A stretch of DNA of 64,000 nt from Pedobacter fastidiosus (GCF_014306625.1 NZ_JACRYL010000005.1:35083-99082); one strand, 5' to 3'. Positions 34,515-43,220 are shown, numbered from the stretch's first letter. Numbers and translations: made by a program. Notes: generated by a model not told the origin, from the sequence alone.

Positions 34515-36068
34515 TTACCTCGGCGAGTATGTAATTACCGGAATAATCATTTCCTCCAAAGAAATTCCGCCATGTTGGAAAGTTTCATTATAGTAATTTA
34601 CAAACTGATTGTAATTATTTGGATAAACGAAATAGCTGTCTTCTTTTGCAAAAATATAACTGCTACTGATGTTAATTTTTGGCAACATCGCATCATGCGG
34701 ATTTTTAATAGCAAAAACATCTTTCGCATTAAAATTAAGATTTCTTCCCTGTTTGTAACGCAGGTTTGTATTGGTACTTCTATCGCCAATAACCTTAACT
34801 GGTTTTTTAACGCGGATGGTTCCATGATCAGTTGTAATTACCACTTTAACCTTTTTCTGCGAGATTTTTTTCAGCAGCTCCCAAAGTGGCGAATGTTCAA
34901 ACCACGATAAGGTTAACGAACGATAAGCGGCATCATCATTTGCAAGCTCACGAATCATTTGCATATCGGTACGAGCATGACTTAACATATCAACAAAGTT
35001 GAAAACAATTGCATTAAAATCATTTTGCAATAAGTTATTGGTTTGTTCTACCAAATCCTTTCCTTGCTCAAAAGTTAAAATTTTATTGTAACTAAATTTG
35101 CAATCTTTCCTTATGTTCCGTTTAATGTTATCGGCCAAGAAAGCTTCTTCGTGCATATTTTTTCCACCTTCATCATCATCATTCTGCCACAGTTGCGGAA
35201 AACGCCTCTCCATTTCCAAAGGCATTAAGCCAGAGAAAATTGCATTACGAGCATACTGAGTTGCAGTCGGCAAAATACTGGTGTACATATCTTCCTCATC
35301 AATACGGAAATATTCAGAAATTAATGGATTGATAATTTTCCATTGATCGTAACGTAAATTATCAATCAGAATAAAAAATACCGGTGTGGTATCATTAATA
35401 TGTGGAAACGCTTTTTTTCTAAGCAACTCGTTAGAAAGCAGAGGCGATTTATCTTTATCCTTAATCCAGCCTAAATAATGCTCTTCAATAAATTTCGAAA
35501 ACTGGGTATTTGCTTCCTGCTTTTGCATGGTTAAAATTTCATGCATCTGTGGATCATCCAATTTTTCTAACTCAAGTTCCCAAAAAACAATTTTTTTGTA
35601 CACCTCAATCCACTCATCGTAATTTAATCTGTCGCTTAAAGTCATTCCTAAGCGTCTAAAATCTTGTTGATAAGCCATCGAAGTTTTTTCGCTCACCAAA
35701 CGTTTATTATCGATCAGTTTTTTTATGGTTAACAAAACCTGTTTTGGATTTACGGGTTTAATCAGATAATCATCAATTTTGCTCCCAATAGCATCTTCCA
35801 TTAGGTTTTCTTCCTCGCTTTTGGTAATTAAAACCACAGGAACTTCTGGATTTAAATTTTTTATTGCCGAAAGGGTTTCAATCCCACTCATGCCTGGCAT
35901 ATTTTCATCTAAGAAAACAAGATCGAAATGAGATTTTCCAAAAGCTTCGAGGGCGTCATTACCATTGGTAAATGTGGTTACGTGGTAACCTTTATCGTTC
36001 AGTAATAATATATGAGGTTTTAATAAGTCGATCTCGTCATCGGCCCACAATATTTTAGTTTCTTGCAT
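34515..36068 (-). CDS. porX: PorX: response regulator with PglZ-type phosphatase domain (type IX secretion regulation)
   Basis: A 517-residue protein. The N-terminal receiver has acidic residues in WADDEIDLL, phosphoacceptor D54 in LVFLDENMPG, and the lysine in YLIKPVNPKQ. A helical middle (130-210) leads to a PglZ/alkaline-phosphatase-like domain with the metal motif FFILIDNLRYDQW, then SILPTATQYARNAIFSG and VITTDHGT. PorX pairs with the PorY kinase in controlling type IX secretion genes and can hydrolyse nucleotide second messengers in studied species (established knowledge of the family). The start at 36068 (MQETKILWADDE) is chosen over 36119, whose extra 17 residues are not receiver-like. 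It is divergent from the HD-domain gene. Confidence 0.94.
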   Translation of the reverse strand: MQETKILWADDEIDLLKPHILLLNDKGYHVTTFTNGNDALEAFGKSHFDLVFLDENMPGMSGIETLSAIKNLNPEVPVVLITKSEEENLMEDAIGSKIDDYLIKPVNPKQVLLTIKKLIDNKRLVSEKTSMAYQQDFRRLGMTLSDRLNYDEWIEVYKKIVFWELELEKLDDPQMHEILTMQKQEANTQFSKFIEEHYLGWIKDKDKSPLLSNELLRKKAFPHINDTTPVFFILIDNLRYDQWKIINPLISEYFRIDEEDMYTSILPTATQYARNAIFSGLMPLEMERRFPQLWQNDDDEGGKNMHEEAFLADNIKRNIRKDCKFSYNKILTFEQGKDLVEQTNNLLQNDFNAIVFNFVDMLSHARTDMQMIRELANDDAAYRSLTLSWFEHSPLWELLKKISQKKVKVVITTDHGTIRVKKPVKVIGDRSTNTNLRYKQGRNLNFNAKDVFAIKNPHDAMLPKINISSSYIFAKEDSYFVYPNNYNQFVNYYNETFQHGGISLEEMIIPVITYSPR

Positions 36069-36178
36069 GTTTTTGTAAAATAAATAAGGATTGCCATTAT
36101 ATTTTGGCAGGTAAATCAAACTATAAATAAAAATAGCAATTTTTGTACCGTATCTGCGTATTTAACTATTTTTAACGA

Positions 36179-37402
36179 TTGAATAAGAAGAAAATAATAA
36201 ATGATCCGGTTTACGGATTCATCAGCATCCCGTCTGAATTGGTTTACGATGTAATTTCGCACCCCTACTTTCAGCGTTTGCGCTACATTAAGCAACTTGG
36301 GATGACGCATTTGGTTTATCCCGGTGCTTTACATACTCGTTTTCACCATGCTTTAGGCGCCATGCATTTAATGAGCTTGGCCATTGGATTATTAAAAAGT
36401 AAAGATCATGTAATTACCGAGGGTGAAGAAGAATCTGCAATTTTGGCCATTTTACTGCACGATATTGGCCACGGACCTTTCTCGCATGCTCTAGAACATT
36501 CGCTGGTTACCGGTATTAAGCACGAAGATATTTCAGCAAAGCTGATGCAGGAACTGAACTTGCATTTCGATGGAAAACTCACCCATGCAATAGAAATTTT
36601 TAATGGCACCTATCCTAAAAAGTTTCTTCATCAGTTAATTTCTGGTCAGCTGGATTTAGATCGAATGGATTATCTAAATCGGGATAGTTTTTTTACCGGA
36701 GTAAGCGAAGGCGTAATCAGTTTTGATCGGATTATCAAAATGTTTAACGTTTACGATGATGATCTGGTCATCGAAGAAAAGGGAATTTATTCAATCGAAA
36801 AATTTTTAATCGCCCGCAGGCTAATGTATTGGCAGGTTTATTTGCACAAAACAGTAATTGCTGGCGAAATGATTTTAGTTAAGCTTTTAGAAAGAGCGAA
36901 ACAGTTATCCGCCGCAGGCGAAAATTTATTTGCATCTCCATCCTTAAATCATTTTTTAAAGAACGATATAAACGAGGTTGATTTTTTTGAAAAAGACATC
37001 CATTTAAAGCATTTTACCAATCTGGATGATCAGGATATTTACGCTGCGGTAAAAGTTTGGGTAGAGCATCCCGATAAAATACTCTCTACACTTTGCCAAA
37101 TGCTTACCTCAAGAAATCTTTACAAGGTAGAAATGGGTAACGAAATGGCCGACCAAGATAGAATTGAGTTCTTGCAGACCGCAGCCGTTAACCTTTTAAA
37201 TATTAAACCTGAGGAAGCAAGGTATTTTGTTTTTACAGATTCTATCCAAAACCGGGCTTATAATGCAGGCGTTGGGAATATTAAGATATTGATGAAAAAT
37301 AACGATATTGTTGATATTGCAAAAGCATCAGATTTATCGAACTTGGAATCGCTACAAAAAACCGTTGAGAAATACATCCTCTGCTACCCAAGGGGGATTT
37401 AA
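36179..37402 (+). CDS. HD-domain phosphohydrolase (dGTPase/SAMHD1-like)
   Basis: A 407-residue HD-superfamily protein. The metal-binding residues are seen as H56/H57 in HTRFHHALGAMH, the H94-D95 pair in ILLHDIGHGPFSH, and a later Asp in LDLDRMDYLNRDSF. The opening VYGFISIPSELVYDVISHPYFQRLRYIKQLG is typical of the COG1078 group related to SAMHD1 dNTP hydrolases. The start codon is TTG at 36179 (MNKKKIINDP); no ATG exists before the conserved VYGFI. It precedes lpxD by 122 bases in an arrangement common in Bacteroidota. The true substrate is unproven; dNTPs or nucleotides are likely. Confidence 0.9.
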   Translation: MNKKKIINDPVYGFISIPSELVYDVISHPYFQRLRYIKQLGMTHLVYPGALHTRFHHALGAMHLMSLAIGLLKSKDHVITEGEEESAILAILLHDIGHGPFSHALEHSLVTGIKHEDISAKLMQELNLHFDGKLTHAIEIFNGTYPKKFLHQLISGQLDLDRMDYLNRDSFFTGVSEGVISFDRIIKMFNVYDDDLVIEEKGIYSIEKFLIARRLMYWQVYLHKTVIAGEMILVKLLERAKQLSAAGENLFASPSLNHFLKNDINEVDFFEKDIHLKHFTNLDDQDIYAAVKVWVEHPDKILSTLCQMLTSRNLYKVEMGNEMADQDRIEFLQTAAVNLLNIKPEEARYFVFTDSIQNRAYNAGVGNIKILMKNNDIVDIAKASDLSNLESLQKTVEKYILCYPRGI

Positions 37403-37489
37403 GTTTTTTTAACAAAATATTTAACTTTTAGTGCCGTTTTAAGTCTTATTATTGTGTAGAATATACACTAATTAACCTATGTAGGTTTT

Positions 37490-37520
37490 TTTGTTCATAT
37501 CAATTTAACATTTACCTTTG
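37490..37520 (+). promoter_or_regulatory. complete Bacteroidota promoter for lpxD (TTTG -19 bp- TACCTTTG)
   Basis: TTTG at 37490-37493 and TACCTTTG at 37513-37520 are separated by 19 bases, the expected -33/-7 spacing. The -7 box ends 4 bases before the lpxD ATG (37525), so the mRNA should be leaderless or nearly so. Confidence 0.7.
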
Positions 37521-37524
37521 TACG

Positions 37525-38601
37525 ATGCAATTTACTGCCAAGCAGATAAGCGAGTTTTTAAACGGGACCATTGATGGTAACCCTGATGTAGCCGTAACCG
37601 AACTCTCTAAAATAGAAGATGGGAAAGAAGGCTCTTTGTCTTTTCTTTCCAATCCGAAGTACGAAAACTTTTTGTATTCTACTCAGGCATCGGTAGTTAT
37701 CGTTTCAAAAGATTTTAATCCAACTCAAAATTATACCAGCACACTAATCCGTGTAGATAATCCTTATAGCTCTTTTACCATTCTTTTGGATAAGTACAAT
37801 GAAGCTGTAAATGCGCAGTCTGCAAAATCTGGAATTGATAAATTGGCATTCGTTCATCCTTCAGCAAAAATTGGTAAAAATGTTTTTATTGATGCCTTTG
37901 CATACGTGGGCGAAAATGTTGAAATCGCTGATGGCTGTAAAATTAATACTCAAACATTTATTGGCGCAGATTCAAAAATTGGCGAGAATTCTACGTTTTA
38001 TCCAGGTGTTAAAATTTACCACAACTCTGTAATTGGCGCTCGGGTTATCATTCACTCCAATACTGTTATTGGAAGTGATGGCTTTGGTTTTGCCCCTCAA
38101 AAAGATGGCACTTACAATAAAATCCCTCAAATCGGAAACGTAATTATAGAAGATGATGTTGAAATTGGTGCTAATACAGCGGTTGATCGTGCTACAATGG
38201 GATCGACAATTGTTAAAAAAGGCGCCAAAATTGATAACCTGATTCAGATTGCACACAATGTAGAAATTGGCGAAAACACGGTGTTAGCCGCTCAATCTGG
38301 AATTTCTGGAAGTACTAAAGTGGGCCCTAATAGCGTTATTGGTGGGCAAGTTGGTATTGCTGGTCATTTAACGTTGGCAAAAGGAACTCAGATTGGTGCC
38401 CAAGCTGGATTAAATTTCAACATAACCGAAGAAAACAAACAATGGCATGGTAGTCCAGCACAACCTTTAAGGAACTGGATGCGTGCTTCAGTTATTTTTA
38501 AACATCTCCCAGATGTTGAAAAGAGAATAAATACGCTCGAAGAAGAAATAAAAAGACTTACATCCGAGTTGGAAAAGAATACAATACAAAATGAACGTTA
38601 G
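37525..38601 (+). CDS. lpxD: UDP-3-O-acylglucosamine N-acyltransferase
   Basis: A 358-residue lipid A enzyme that adds the N-linked acyl chain from acyl-ACP to UDP-3-O-acylglucosamine. The N-terminal uridine-binding domain (1-105) includes EGSLSFLSNPKYENFLY. The hexapeptide left-handed beta helix (110-325) contains the catalytic H244 in IQIAHNVEIGEN and GQVGIAGH. The C-terminal helix has RASVIFKHLPDVEKRINTLEEE. It heads the lpxD-lpxC/fabZ-lpxA operon and overlaps the next gene by 11 bases. The length is slightly above the E. coli enzyme because of the C-terminal coiled tail. Confidence 0.96.
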   Translation: MQFTAKQISEFLNGTIDGNPDVAVTELSKIEDGKEGSLSFLSNPKYENFLYSTQASVVIVSKDFNPTQNYTSTLIRVDNPYSSFTILLDKYNEAVNAQSAKSGIDKLAFVHPSAKIGKNVFIDAFAYVGENVEIADGCKINTQTFIGADSKIGENSTFYPGVKIYHNSVIGARVIIHSNTVIGSDGFGFAPQKDGTYNKIPQIGNVIIEDDVEIGANTAVDRATMGSTIVKKGAKIDNLIQIAHNVEIGENTVLAAQSGISGSTKVGPNSVIGGQVGIAGHLTLAKGTQIGAQAGLNFNITEENKQWHGSPAQPLRNWMRASVIFKHLPDVEKRINTLEEEIKRLTSELEKNTIQNER

Positions 38602-40003
38602 ACAAAAAACGATTAAAAAAGAAACATCTGTATCTGGAGTTGGTTTACACACCGGCGCAAATGTTACCCTTACTTTTTGCCCTGCACCAGAAAATCATGG
38701 CTTTAAATTTCAGCGTGTCGATTTAGATGGTCACCCGATGATTGATGCTGATGCAGATAACGTAACCGATACTTCTCGTGGCACAACGCTTACTCAAAAT
38801 GGCGCAAGTGTGAGTACTGTTGAGCATGTTATGGCTTCGTTGGTCGGAATGGATCTTGATAACGTTCTAATTCAGTTAGATGGGCCTGAAACTCCAATTA
38901 TGGATGGTAGTTCTATTCAGTTTATAGATTTACTTGAAGAAGTAGGAAGCATTGAGCAAAATGCAGATCGCGAGTATTTTACCATCCCTCATAACATTAC
39001 TTATACAGAAGCAGATAGAAAAGTAGAAATCGTGGCCATGCCCTTGGATGACTATCGTTTCACTTGTATGATCGACTACAATTCTCCTGTTTTGGGGAGC
39101 CAGCATGCAGGCATCAACACAATTGCCGAGTTTAAAAAGGAAATTGCTTCTTGCCGCACATTCTGTTTCCTACACGAATTGGAATACCAATTATCGCACA
39201 ATTTAATTAAAGGCGGCGATTTAAATAATGCTATAGTTATTGTTGATAAGGAAGTAACGAAAGATGAATTAAGCCATTTGGCTAAACTTTTCAATCGTGC
39301 CGATATTGATGTAGCACCTCAGGGTATTTTAAATAATATGGAGCTGCGTTATCAAAACGAGCCCGCCCGCCATAAACTTTTGGATATGATTGGCGATTTA
39401 GCTTTAGTTGGTATGCACTTAAAAGGCCACATTATGGCTGCTAGACCTGGGCACGCTGCAAATGTTGCTTTTGCCAAAAAAATTAAGGCGGCAATAAAAA
39501 AAGAGAAAAATAAAAAAATTCAAAAGGTGTATGATCCAAGCGCAAAACCATTATACGACGTTGTTCAGATAATGGACATTTTGCCTCATCGCCAACCTTT
39601 TTTATTTGTAGATAAAATATTAGAACTTTCAAAAAACCATGTGGTTGGCGTTAAAAACGTTACCATGAATGAAGAGTTTTTTAAAGGCCATTTTCCTGGC
39701 GCACCTGTTTTTCCGGGGGTAATTCAAATTGAAGCGATGGCTCAGGTTGGAGGTATTCTTGTATTAAGCACTGTACCAGATCCAAGAAATTACTTAACTT
39801 ACTTTTTAAAGATAGATAACGTACGTTTTAGAGCTCAGGTTTTACCTGGCGATACCATTGTTTTCAGATGCGATTTACTAGAACCAATTAGACGGGGCAT
39901 TGCCCAGATGAAAGGTGTAGGAATGGTTGGAGAAAAAATTGTTGTCGAAGCCGAGATGATGGCTCAAATTACCAAAATTAAACAAGCAGAACCCGCCCAA
40001 TAA
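38591..40003 (+). CDS. lpxC/fabZ: bifunctional UDP-3-O-acyl-GlcNAc deacetylase / 3-hydroxyacyl-ACP dehydratase
   Basis: A 470-residue fusion. Residues 1 to about 305 are LpxC: zinc ligand H79 in VEHVMASL, later ligands in RHKLLDMIGDLAL, and the catalytic His in LKGHIMAARPGHA. A short basic linker (KKEKNKKIQKVYD, about 302-316) joins it to FabZ (about 322-470), with H367 in GHFPGAPVFPGV and E381 in QIEAMAQVGG. LpxC performs the committed step of lipid A synthesis. FabZ dehydrates 3-hydroxyacyl-ACP, which is also the acyl donor for LpxA and LpxD, so the fusion sits at the branch between fatty acids and lipid A. The fusion is known in Bacteroidota. It overlaps lpxD by 11 bases and lpxA by one. 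Confidence 0.97.
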   Translation: MNVRQKTIKKETSVSGVGLHTGANVTLTFCPAPENHGFKFQRVDLDGHPMIDADADNVTDTSRGTTLTQNGASVSTVEHVMASLVGMDLDNVLIQLDGPETPIMDGSSIQFIDLLEEVGSIEQNADREYFTIPHNITYTEADRKVEIVAMPLDDYRFTCMIDYNSPVLGSQHAGINTIAEFKKEIASCRTFCFLHELEYQLSHNLIKGGDLNNAIVIVDKEVTKDELSHLAKLFNRADIDVAPQGILNNMELRYQNEPARHKLLDMIGDLALVGMHLKGHIMAARPGHAANVAFAKKIKAAIKKEKNKKIQKVYDPSAKPLYDVVQIMDILPHRQPFLFVDKILELSKNHVVGVKNVTMNEEFFKGHFPGAPVFPGVIQIEAMAQVGGILVLSTVPDPRNYLTYFLKIDNVRFRAQVLPGDTIVFRCDLLEPIRRGIAQMKGVGMVGEKIVVEAEMMAQITKIKQAEPAQ

Positions 40004-40788
40004 TGATACAACCTTTAGCATATATACATCCTCAGGCAAAAATTGCCGAAAACGTGGTAATCGAGCCTTTTGTAGTAATACATAAAGATGTTGTGATTGG
40101 CGAAGGAACATGGATTGGTTCTAACGTAACCATTATGGATGGCGCTCGTATTGGTAAAAATTGTCGTATTTTTCCTGGAGCTGTTATTTCTGGCGAACCT
40201 CAGGATTTGAAATTTGCTGGCGAAATTACAACCGCAGAAATTGGCGATAATACTACAATTAGAGAGTGTGTAACCATTAATCGTGGCACGAAAGATAAAT
40301 GGAAAACAACAATTGGAAGCAATTGCTTAATCCAAGCTTATTCTCACATTGCGCATGATTGTGAAGTTGGTAACAACTGTATTTTTTCTAACAGCACAAC
40401 TTTGGCTGGTCACATTACTATTGGCAACAATGTTGTTTTGGCTGGCTTGGTGGCTATTCATCAGTTTGTTAAGGTAGGTTCTTATGCGTTTGTAACCGGT
40501 GGTTCATTGGTGCGTAAAGATGTTCCTCCTTATGTTAAGGCTGCTCGTGAGCCTCTTTCTTATGCCGGAATCAACTCTGTTGGTTTACGTAGAAGAGGCT
40601 TTACCAACGAACAGATTGACGAGATCCAAGAAATTTACCGCGTACTTTTTGTTAAGCACAATAACGTAACCAAGGCTTTAGATATGATTGAAGCTGAATT
40701 TAAGCCAACGGAAATTCGTGATGAGATTGTAGATTTTATCCGCAACTCTAACCGTGGTGTAATGAAGGGCTTCGGAATGGGAAGCTAA
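40003..40788 (+). CDS. lpxA: UDP-N-acetylglucosamine O-acyltransferase
   Basis: A 261-residue enzyme catalysing the first step of lipid A biosynthesis, 3-O-acylation of UDP-GlcNAc. The left-handed beta helix spans about 1-185, with hexapeptides such as IGKNCRIFPG. The catalytic His is H118 in QAYSHIAHDCEVGNNC, and GLVAIHQFVKVGSYAFVTGGS follows. The C-terminal alpha-helical part includes LRRRGFTNEQIDEIQEIYR. Its start overlaps the lpxC/fabZ stop (TAATG), so the three lpx genes are translationally coupled. Confidence 0.97.
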   Translation: MIQPLAYIHPQAKIAENVVIEPFVVIHKDVVIGEGTWIGSNVTIMDGARIGKNCRIFPGAVISGEPQDLKFAGEITTAEIGDNTTIRECVTINRGTKDKWKTTIGSNCLIQAYSHIAHDCEVGNNCIFSNSTTLAGHITIGNNVVLAGLVAIHQFVKVGSYAFVTGGSLVRKDVPPYVKAAREPLSYAGINSVGLRRRGFTNEQIDEIQEIYRVLFVKHNNVTKALDMIEAEFKPTEIRDEIVDFIRNSNRGVMKGFGMGS

Positions 40789-40838
40789 TTTTAGGTAGAG
40801 GGTAAAGGTATTATAATCTTATACTTCAAAATAAATTC

Positions 40839-41309
40839 ATGAATGATTTAGCGCTAAAAAGAACAAATTCAGAGAATACCGATTTCAGAGAATTGGTTAC
40901 ACTGTTGGATAAGGACTTAGCCGTTAGAGATGGAGATGAACATACTTTTTATGCTCAATTTAACAAAGTTGATGCAATTAAAGAAGTTGTAGTTGCTTAT
41001 CAAAATGAAATTCCGGTCGCTTGCGGAGCGATAAAACCTTTCTCAGCATCTGTGGCAGAAGTTAAGCGCATGTTTGTTCATCCAGATTTTAGAAAGCAGG
41101 GTATTGCAGCCAAAATCCTAAGTGAGCTGGAAAGTTGGGCTGCAGAACTTGGCTTTTCTGAATGTGTTTTAGAGACGGGTAAAAAACAACCCGAAGCCAT
41201 CCATTTATATCAAAAAGTTGGTTATCAAATTACACCAAACTACGGACAGTATATTGGTGTAGAAAACAGCGTTTGCATGGCTAAGGTGCTATCAAGTCTT
41301 GATAACTGA
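40839..41309 (+). CDS. GNAT-family N-acetyltransferase
   Basis: A 156-residue GCN5-related acetyltransferase. The acetyl-CoA pyrophosphate-binding loop is FRKQGIAAKIL (motif A, Q/RxxGxG/A) after VKRMFVHPD. CVLETGKKQPEAIHLYQKVGY forms motif B. The acceptor substrate cannot be predicted. It is 50 bases downstream of lpxA and 22 bases upstream of an ABC ATPase on the same strand, so it may belong to the tail of the envelope operon, though a spacer with no obvious terminator leaves this open. Confidence 0.9.
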   Translation: MNDLALKRTNSENTDFRELVTLLDKDLAVRDGDEHTFYAQFNKVDAIKEVVVAYQNEIPVACGAIKPFSASVAEVKRMFVHPDFRKQGIAAKILSELESWAAELGFSECVLETGKKQPEAIHLYQKVGYQITPNYGQYIGVENSVCMAKVLSSLDN

Positions 41310-41331
41310 TCCACAATATTGATATAGGAGA

Positions 41332-41946
41332 ATGAAGATTGCTTTAAATAACGTTGGTAGAAGATTTAACAAAGAATGGATTTTTAAAAATCTAAGCACT
41401 GAATTTGTTTCTGGTAAGAGTTATGCGATCTTGGGGCCCAACGGTTCAGGAAAATCTACACTACTGAGTGTGCTTACCGGTAGTTTAACCCCATCAGAAG
41501 GCGAAATTACTTTTGCCGATTCCAAAGAAATCCCAGTTGAAAACATTTATCAATATATCAGCTTAGCGGCTCCATATCTTGAACTAATCGAAACTTTTAC
41601 GTTGAAAGAAATTATAGAATTTCACTTCAAATTTAAAAACTTTGCCCCAGGTATTGATGCTAAAAATTTGATTACCCTATTAGGATTAGAAAAATCGGCT
41701 AACAAGGAAATTAAGTATTTTTCGTCGGGAATGAAACAAAGAACCAAACTAGCTTTGGCTTGCTGTTCTGATTCACCAATATTATTTTTAGATGAGCCAA
41801 CCAGCAATTTAGACGTTCAAGGAATAAATTGGTATCAAGAACTGATCGAAAAATTCACCAAAGAGAAGCTTACAATAATTGGTTCTAACCAGATTCAAGA
41901 ATATGAATTTTGTTCAGAACACATTCAAATATTTGATTACAAGTAG
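41332..41946 (+). CDS. ABC transporter ATP-binding protein
   Basis: A 204-residue nucleotide-binding domain. Walker A is GPNGSGKST at 35-43, the signature motif is FSSGMKQRT (a variant of LSGGQ, with SSGM), and Walker B is ILFLDEPTSNLD. The H-loop residue appears to be replaced: the expected His lies in LTIIGSNQIQEYEF, where Asn-Gln is seen, which would weaken ATP hydrolysis. No permease gene is adjacent. It could serve a distant membrane partner or act as a non-transport ATPase. The gene ends an apparent cluster before a long spacer with its own promoter. Confidence 0.9.
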   Translation: MKIALNNVGRRFNKEWIFKNLSTEFVSGKSYAILGPNGSGKSTLLSVLTGSLTPSEGEITFADSKEIPVENIYQYISLAAPYLELIETFTLKEIIEFHFKFKNFAPGIDAKNLITLLGLEKSANKEIKYFSSGMKQRTKLALACCSDSPILFLDEPTSNLDVQGINWYQELIEKFTKEKLTIIGSNQIQEYEFCSEHIQIFDYK

Positions 41947-42024
41947 TTTAAATTAAAATTTTCAGTTTCCAAACGAGCTTGATTTGTCATGCATTTGTAC
42001 TATAAATAAATATCTAAAAAAACA

Positions 42025-42055
42025 TTTGGTAATTGATAAATAGTTCTTACCTTTG
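42025..42055 (+). promoter_or_regulatory. promoter (TTTG -19 bp- TACCTTTG) of the transcript upstream of efp
   Basis: TTTG at 42025-42028 and TACCTTTG at 42048-42055 have the 19-base spacing of the lpxD promoter. The predicted start is near 42060. No gene of normal size follows; a terminator does, at 42194-42228. Confidence 0.7.
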
Positions 42056-42060
42056 CACCA

Positions 42061-42228
42061 CCAAAAAGAGAAACAATTATTTAATTTATCTCTTCAAGTA
42101 AATGATCTTATTTTCCGCATTGCGGAATCAAAAATATAAGCCCTTAAAAGGCAAAAAGTTTTTTCATAGTTTAGTTTGAGGTTTAGGTTGATTATGCCTT
42201 TGGAGTGGTTCCCAAAGGCATTTCTTTT
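42061..42228 (+). ncRNA. candidate small RNA of about 170 nt, or mRNA of a 25-residue peptide
   Basis: The transcript is bracketed by a full promoter and a strong terminator. Predicted hairpins are AAGAGA/TCTCTT (42066-42071 with 42089-42094), TTCCGC/GCGGAA (a perfect stem in 42113-42127), GCC/GGC (about 42140-42152), and the terminator. An internal frame at 42102-42179 encodes 25 residues starting MILFSALRNQKYKPLKG and ending in a Val before TGA; it is strongly basic. I see no Shine-Dalgarno sequence, but that is normal in this phylum. It was compared mentally with 4.5S RNA, tmRNA and RNase P RNA and does not match them. 6S RNA cannot be excluded by size, but no long closing stem is evident. 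Confidence 0.5.
42194..42228 (+). terminator. intrinsic terminator of the candidate small RNA
   Basis: A perfect 10-bp stem ATGCCTTTGG/CCAAAGGCAT with an 8-nt loop is followed by TTTCTTTT. Confidence 0.9.
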
Positions 42229-42609
42229 ATACGGTGTTTTTAGCTAGAAAAGTTATTATTGCTAGGCACGAAGTTAAGGCGCTTTACAAAAGCAGGCCTA
42301 TCTTTCTTGCACAAACCCAAGTGATATAAACCCGATTGCACAAATCCCGATTTAAGCCTCCGTAGTTTAATTTTATGGTATGCTTGCTTGTTTCACAGGT
42401 TTCATCGGGAGCGTAAAAGCGAGGCCGCAGCAGCCGATTAATGCAGGTATTGCTTTCCAAATCAATTTTCCTATTTAATCCTAATGTTAATAGACTGGTT
42501 TTTTTTTCAGACTTCAGTTGCAATATTTCCTTATGCTTTTTTACTAAAATAATTTTACCTTTGCCGTCACGAAAAACTGAAATACAAAATCCAAATAGGA
42601 TAAAATAAT
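42229..42609. other. spacer upstream of efp
   Basis: No gene is supported. A minus-strand frame of 112 codons here overlaps the efp promoter and start and shows no protein-like features. A segment at about 42330-42352 (TAAACCCGATTGCACAAATC) resembles one near 54210 (TAAACCCGATTGGATGAATG), suggesting dispersed spacer repeats. Confidence 0.5.
42556..42563 (+). promoter_or_regulatory. -7 box for efp
   Basis: TACCTTTG, perfect TAnnTTTG, 46 bases before the efp ATG. The -33 region lacks a clear TTG. Confidence 0.55.
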
Positions 42610-43170
42610 ATGGCAAAAGCATCAGAAATTAAAAATGGTAACATCCTTCGTTTAAATGGAGAATTGGTTACTGTTGACGAATGGAATCACCGTACACCGG
42701 GTAAAGGTGGCGCTTTTTACACTGGTAAATTCCGGAACATTAAATCGGGCAGAATTGTTGAAGCTCGTATGGGTACCGACGAGGCTGTTGAAATTTGTCG
42801 CGTGGAAACCAGCGATTATCAATATCTATACGAAGATGGCGATTATTTGGTGGTAATGGATAACACCACGTACGAGCAATATAATGTTGAAAAAACGTTG
42901 TTTGGTTCGGCGATCAAATTCTTAAAAGAAGGCATGAGTGTAATTGTTTCTATGGAAAGCGAAGAAGCAATTATGGGTCAGTTACCAAACTTTGCAGAGT
43001 TCGAAATTACGTATTCGGAGCCTGCTGTTAAAGGTGATACTTCTACAAATGCACTGAAAGCTGCAACGCTTGAAAACGGCGTTGAGGTTAAAGTTCCAAT
43101 GTTTGTGAACCAAGGCGATAAAATTAAAGTTGATACGCGTACTGGCGAATATGTGGAGCGTGTAAAATAG
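42610..43170 (+). CDS. efp: elongation factor P
   Basis: A 186-residue translation factor that relieves ribosome stalling at polyproline stretches. Three beta-barrel domains are apparent. The KOW-like domain I has the tip loop HRTPGKGGAFYTG, with K32 at the modification position. Domain II includes YLYEDGDYLVVMDNTTYEQY, and domain III ends GDKIKVDTRTGEYVERVK, the standard EF-P terminus. The neighbours give no modification gene (epmA/epmB or earP), so K32 may be unmodified or handled elsewhere. It has its own promoter and terminator. Confidence 0.97.
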   Translation: MAKASEIKNGNILRLNGELVTVDEWNHRTPGKGGAFYTGKFRNIKSGRIVEARMGTDEAVEICRVETSDYQYLYEDGDYLVVMDNTTYEQYNVEKTLFGSAIKFLKEGMSVIVSMESEEAIMGQLPNFAEFEITYSEPAVKGDTSTNALKAATLENGVEVKVPMFVNQGDKIKVDTRTGEYVERVK

Positions 43171-43189
43171 TTTATAAAATTTTAAAAGG

Positions 43190-43220
43190 AGCCCTTGAAT
43201 TTGTTTTCAAGGGCTTTTTT
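43190..43220 (+). terminator. intrinsic terminator of efp
   Basis: A 9-bp stem GCCCTTGAA/TTCAAGGGC with a 5-nt loop is followed by seven T, 20 bases past the efp stop. Confidence 0.92.

Noticed and set aside
42061..42228. 6S RNA, 4.5S RNA, tmRNA or RNase P RNA in the transcript upstream of efp
   Set aside because: No SRP-like GGAAG loop, tRNA-like ends or P-RNA core was seen, and no long closing stem for 6S; left as an unnamed candidate.
42284..42622. Minus-strand frame of 112 codons upstream of efp
   Set aside because: It overlaps the efp promoter and first codons and has no recognisable motif, so it is most likely an accidental frame.
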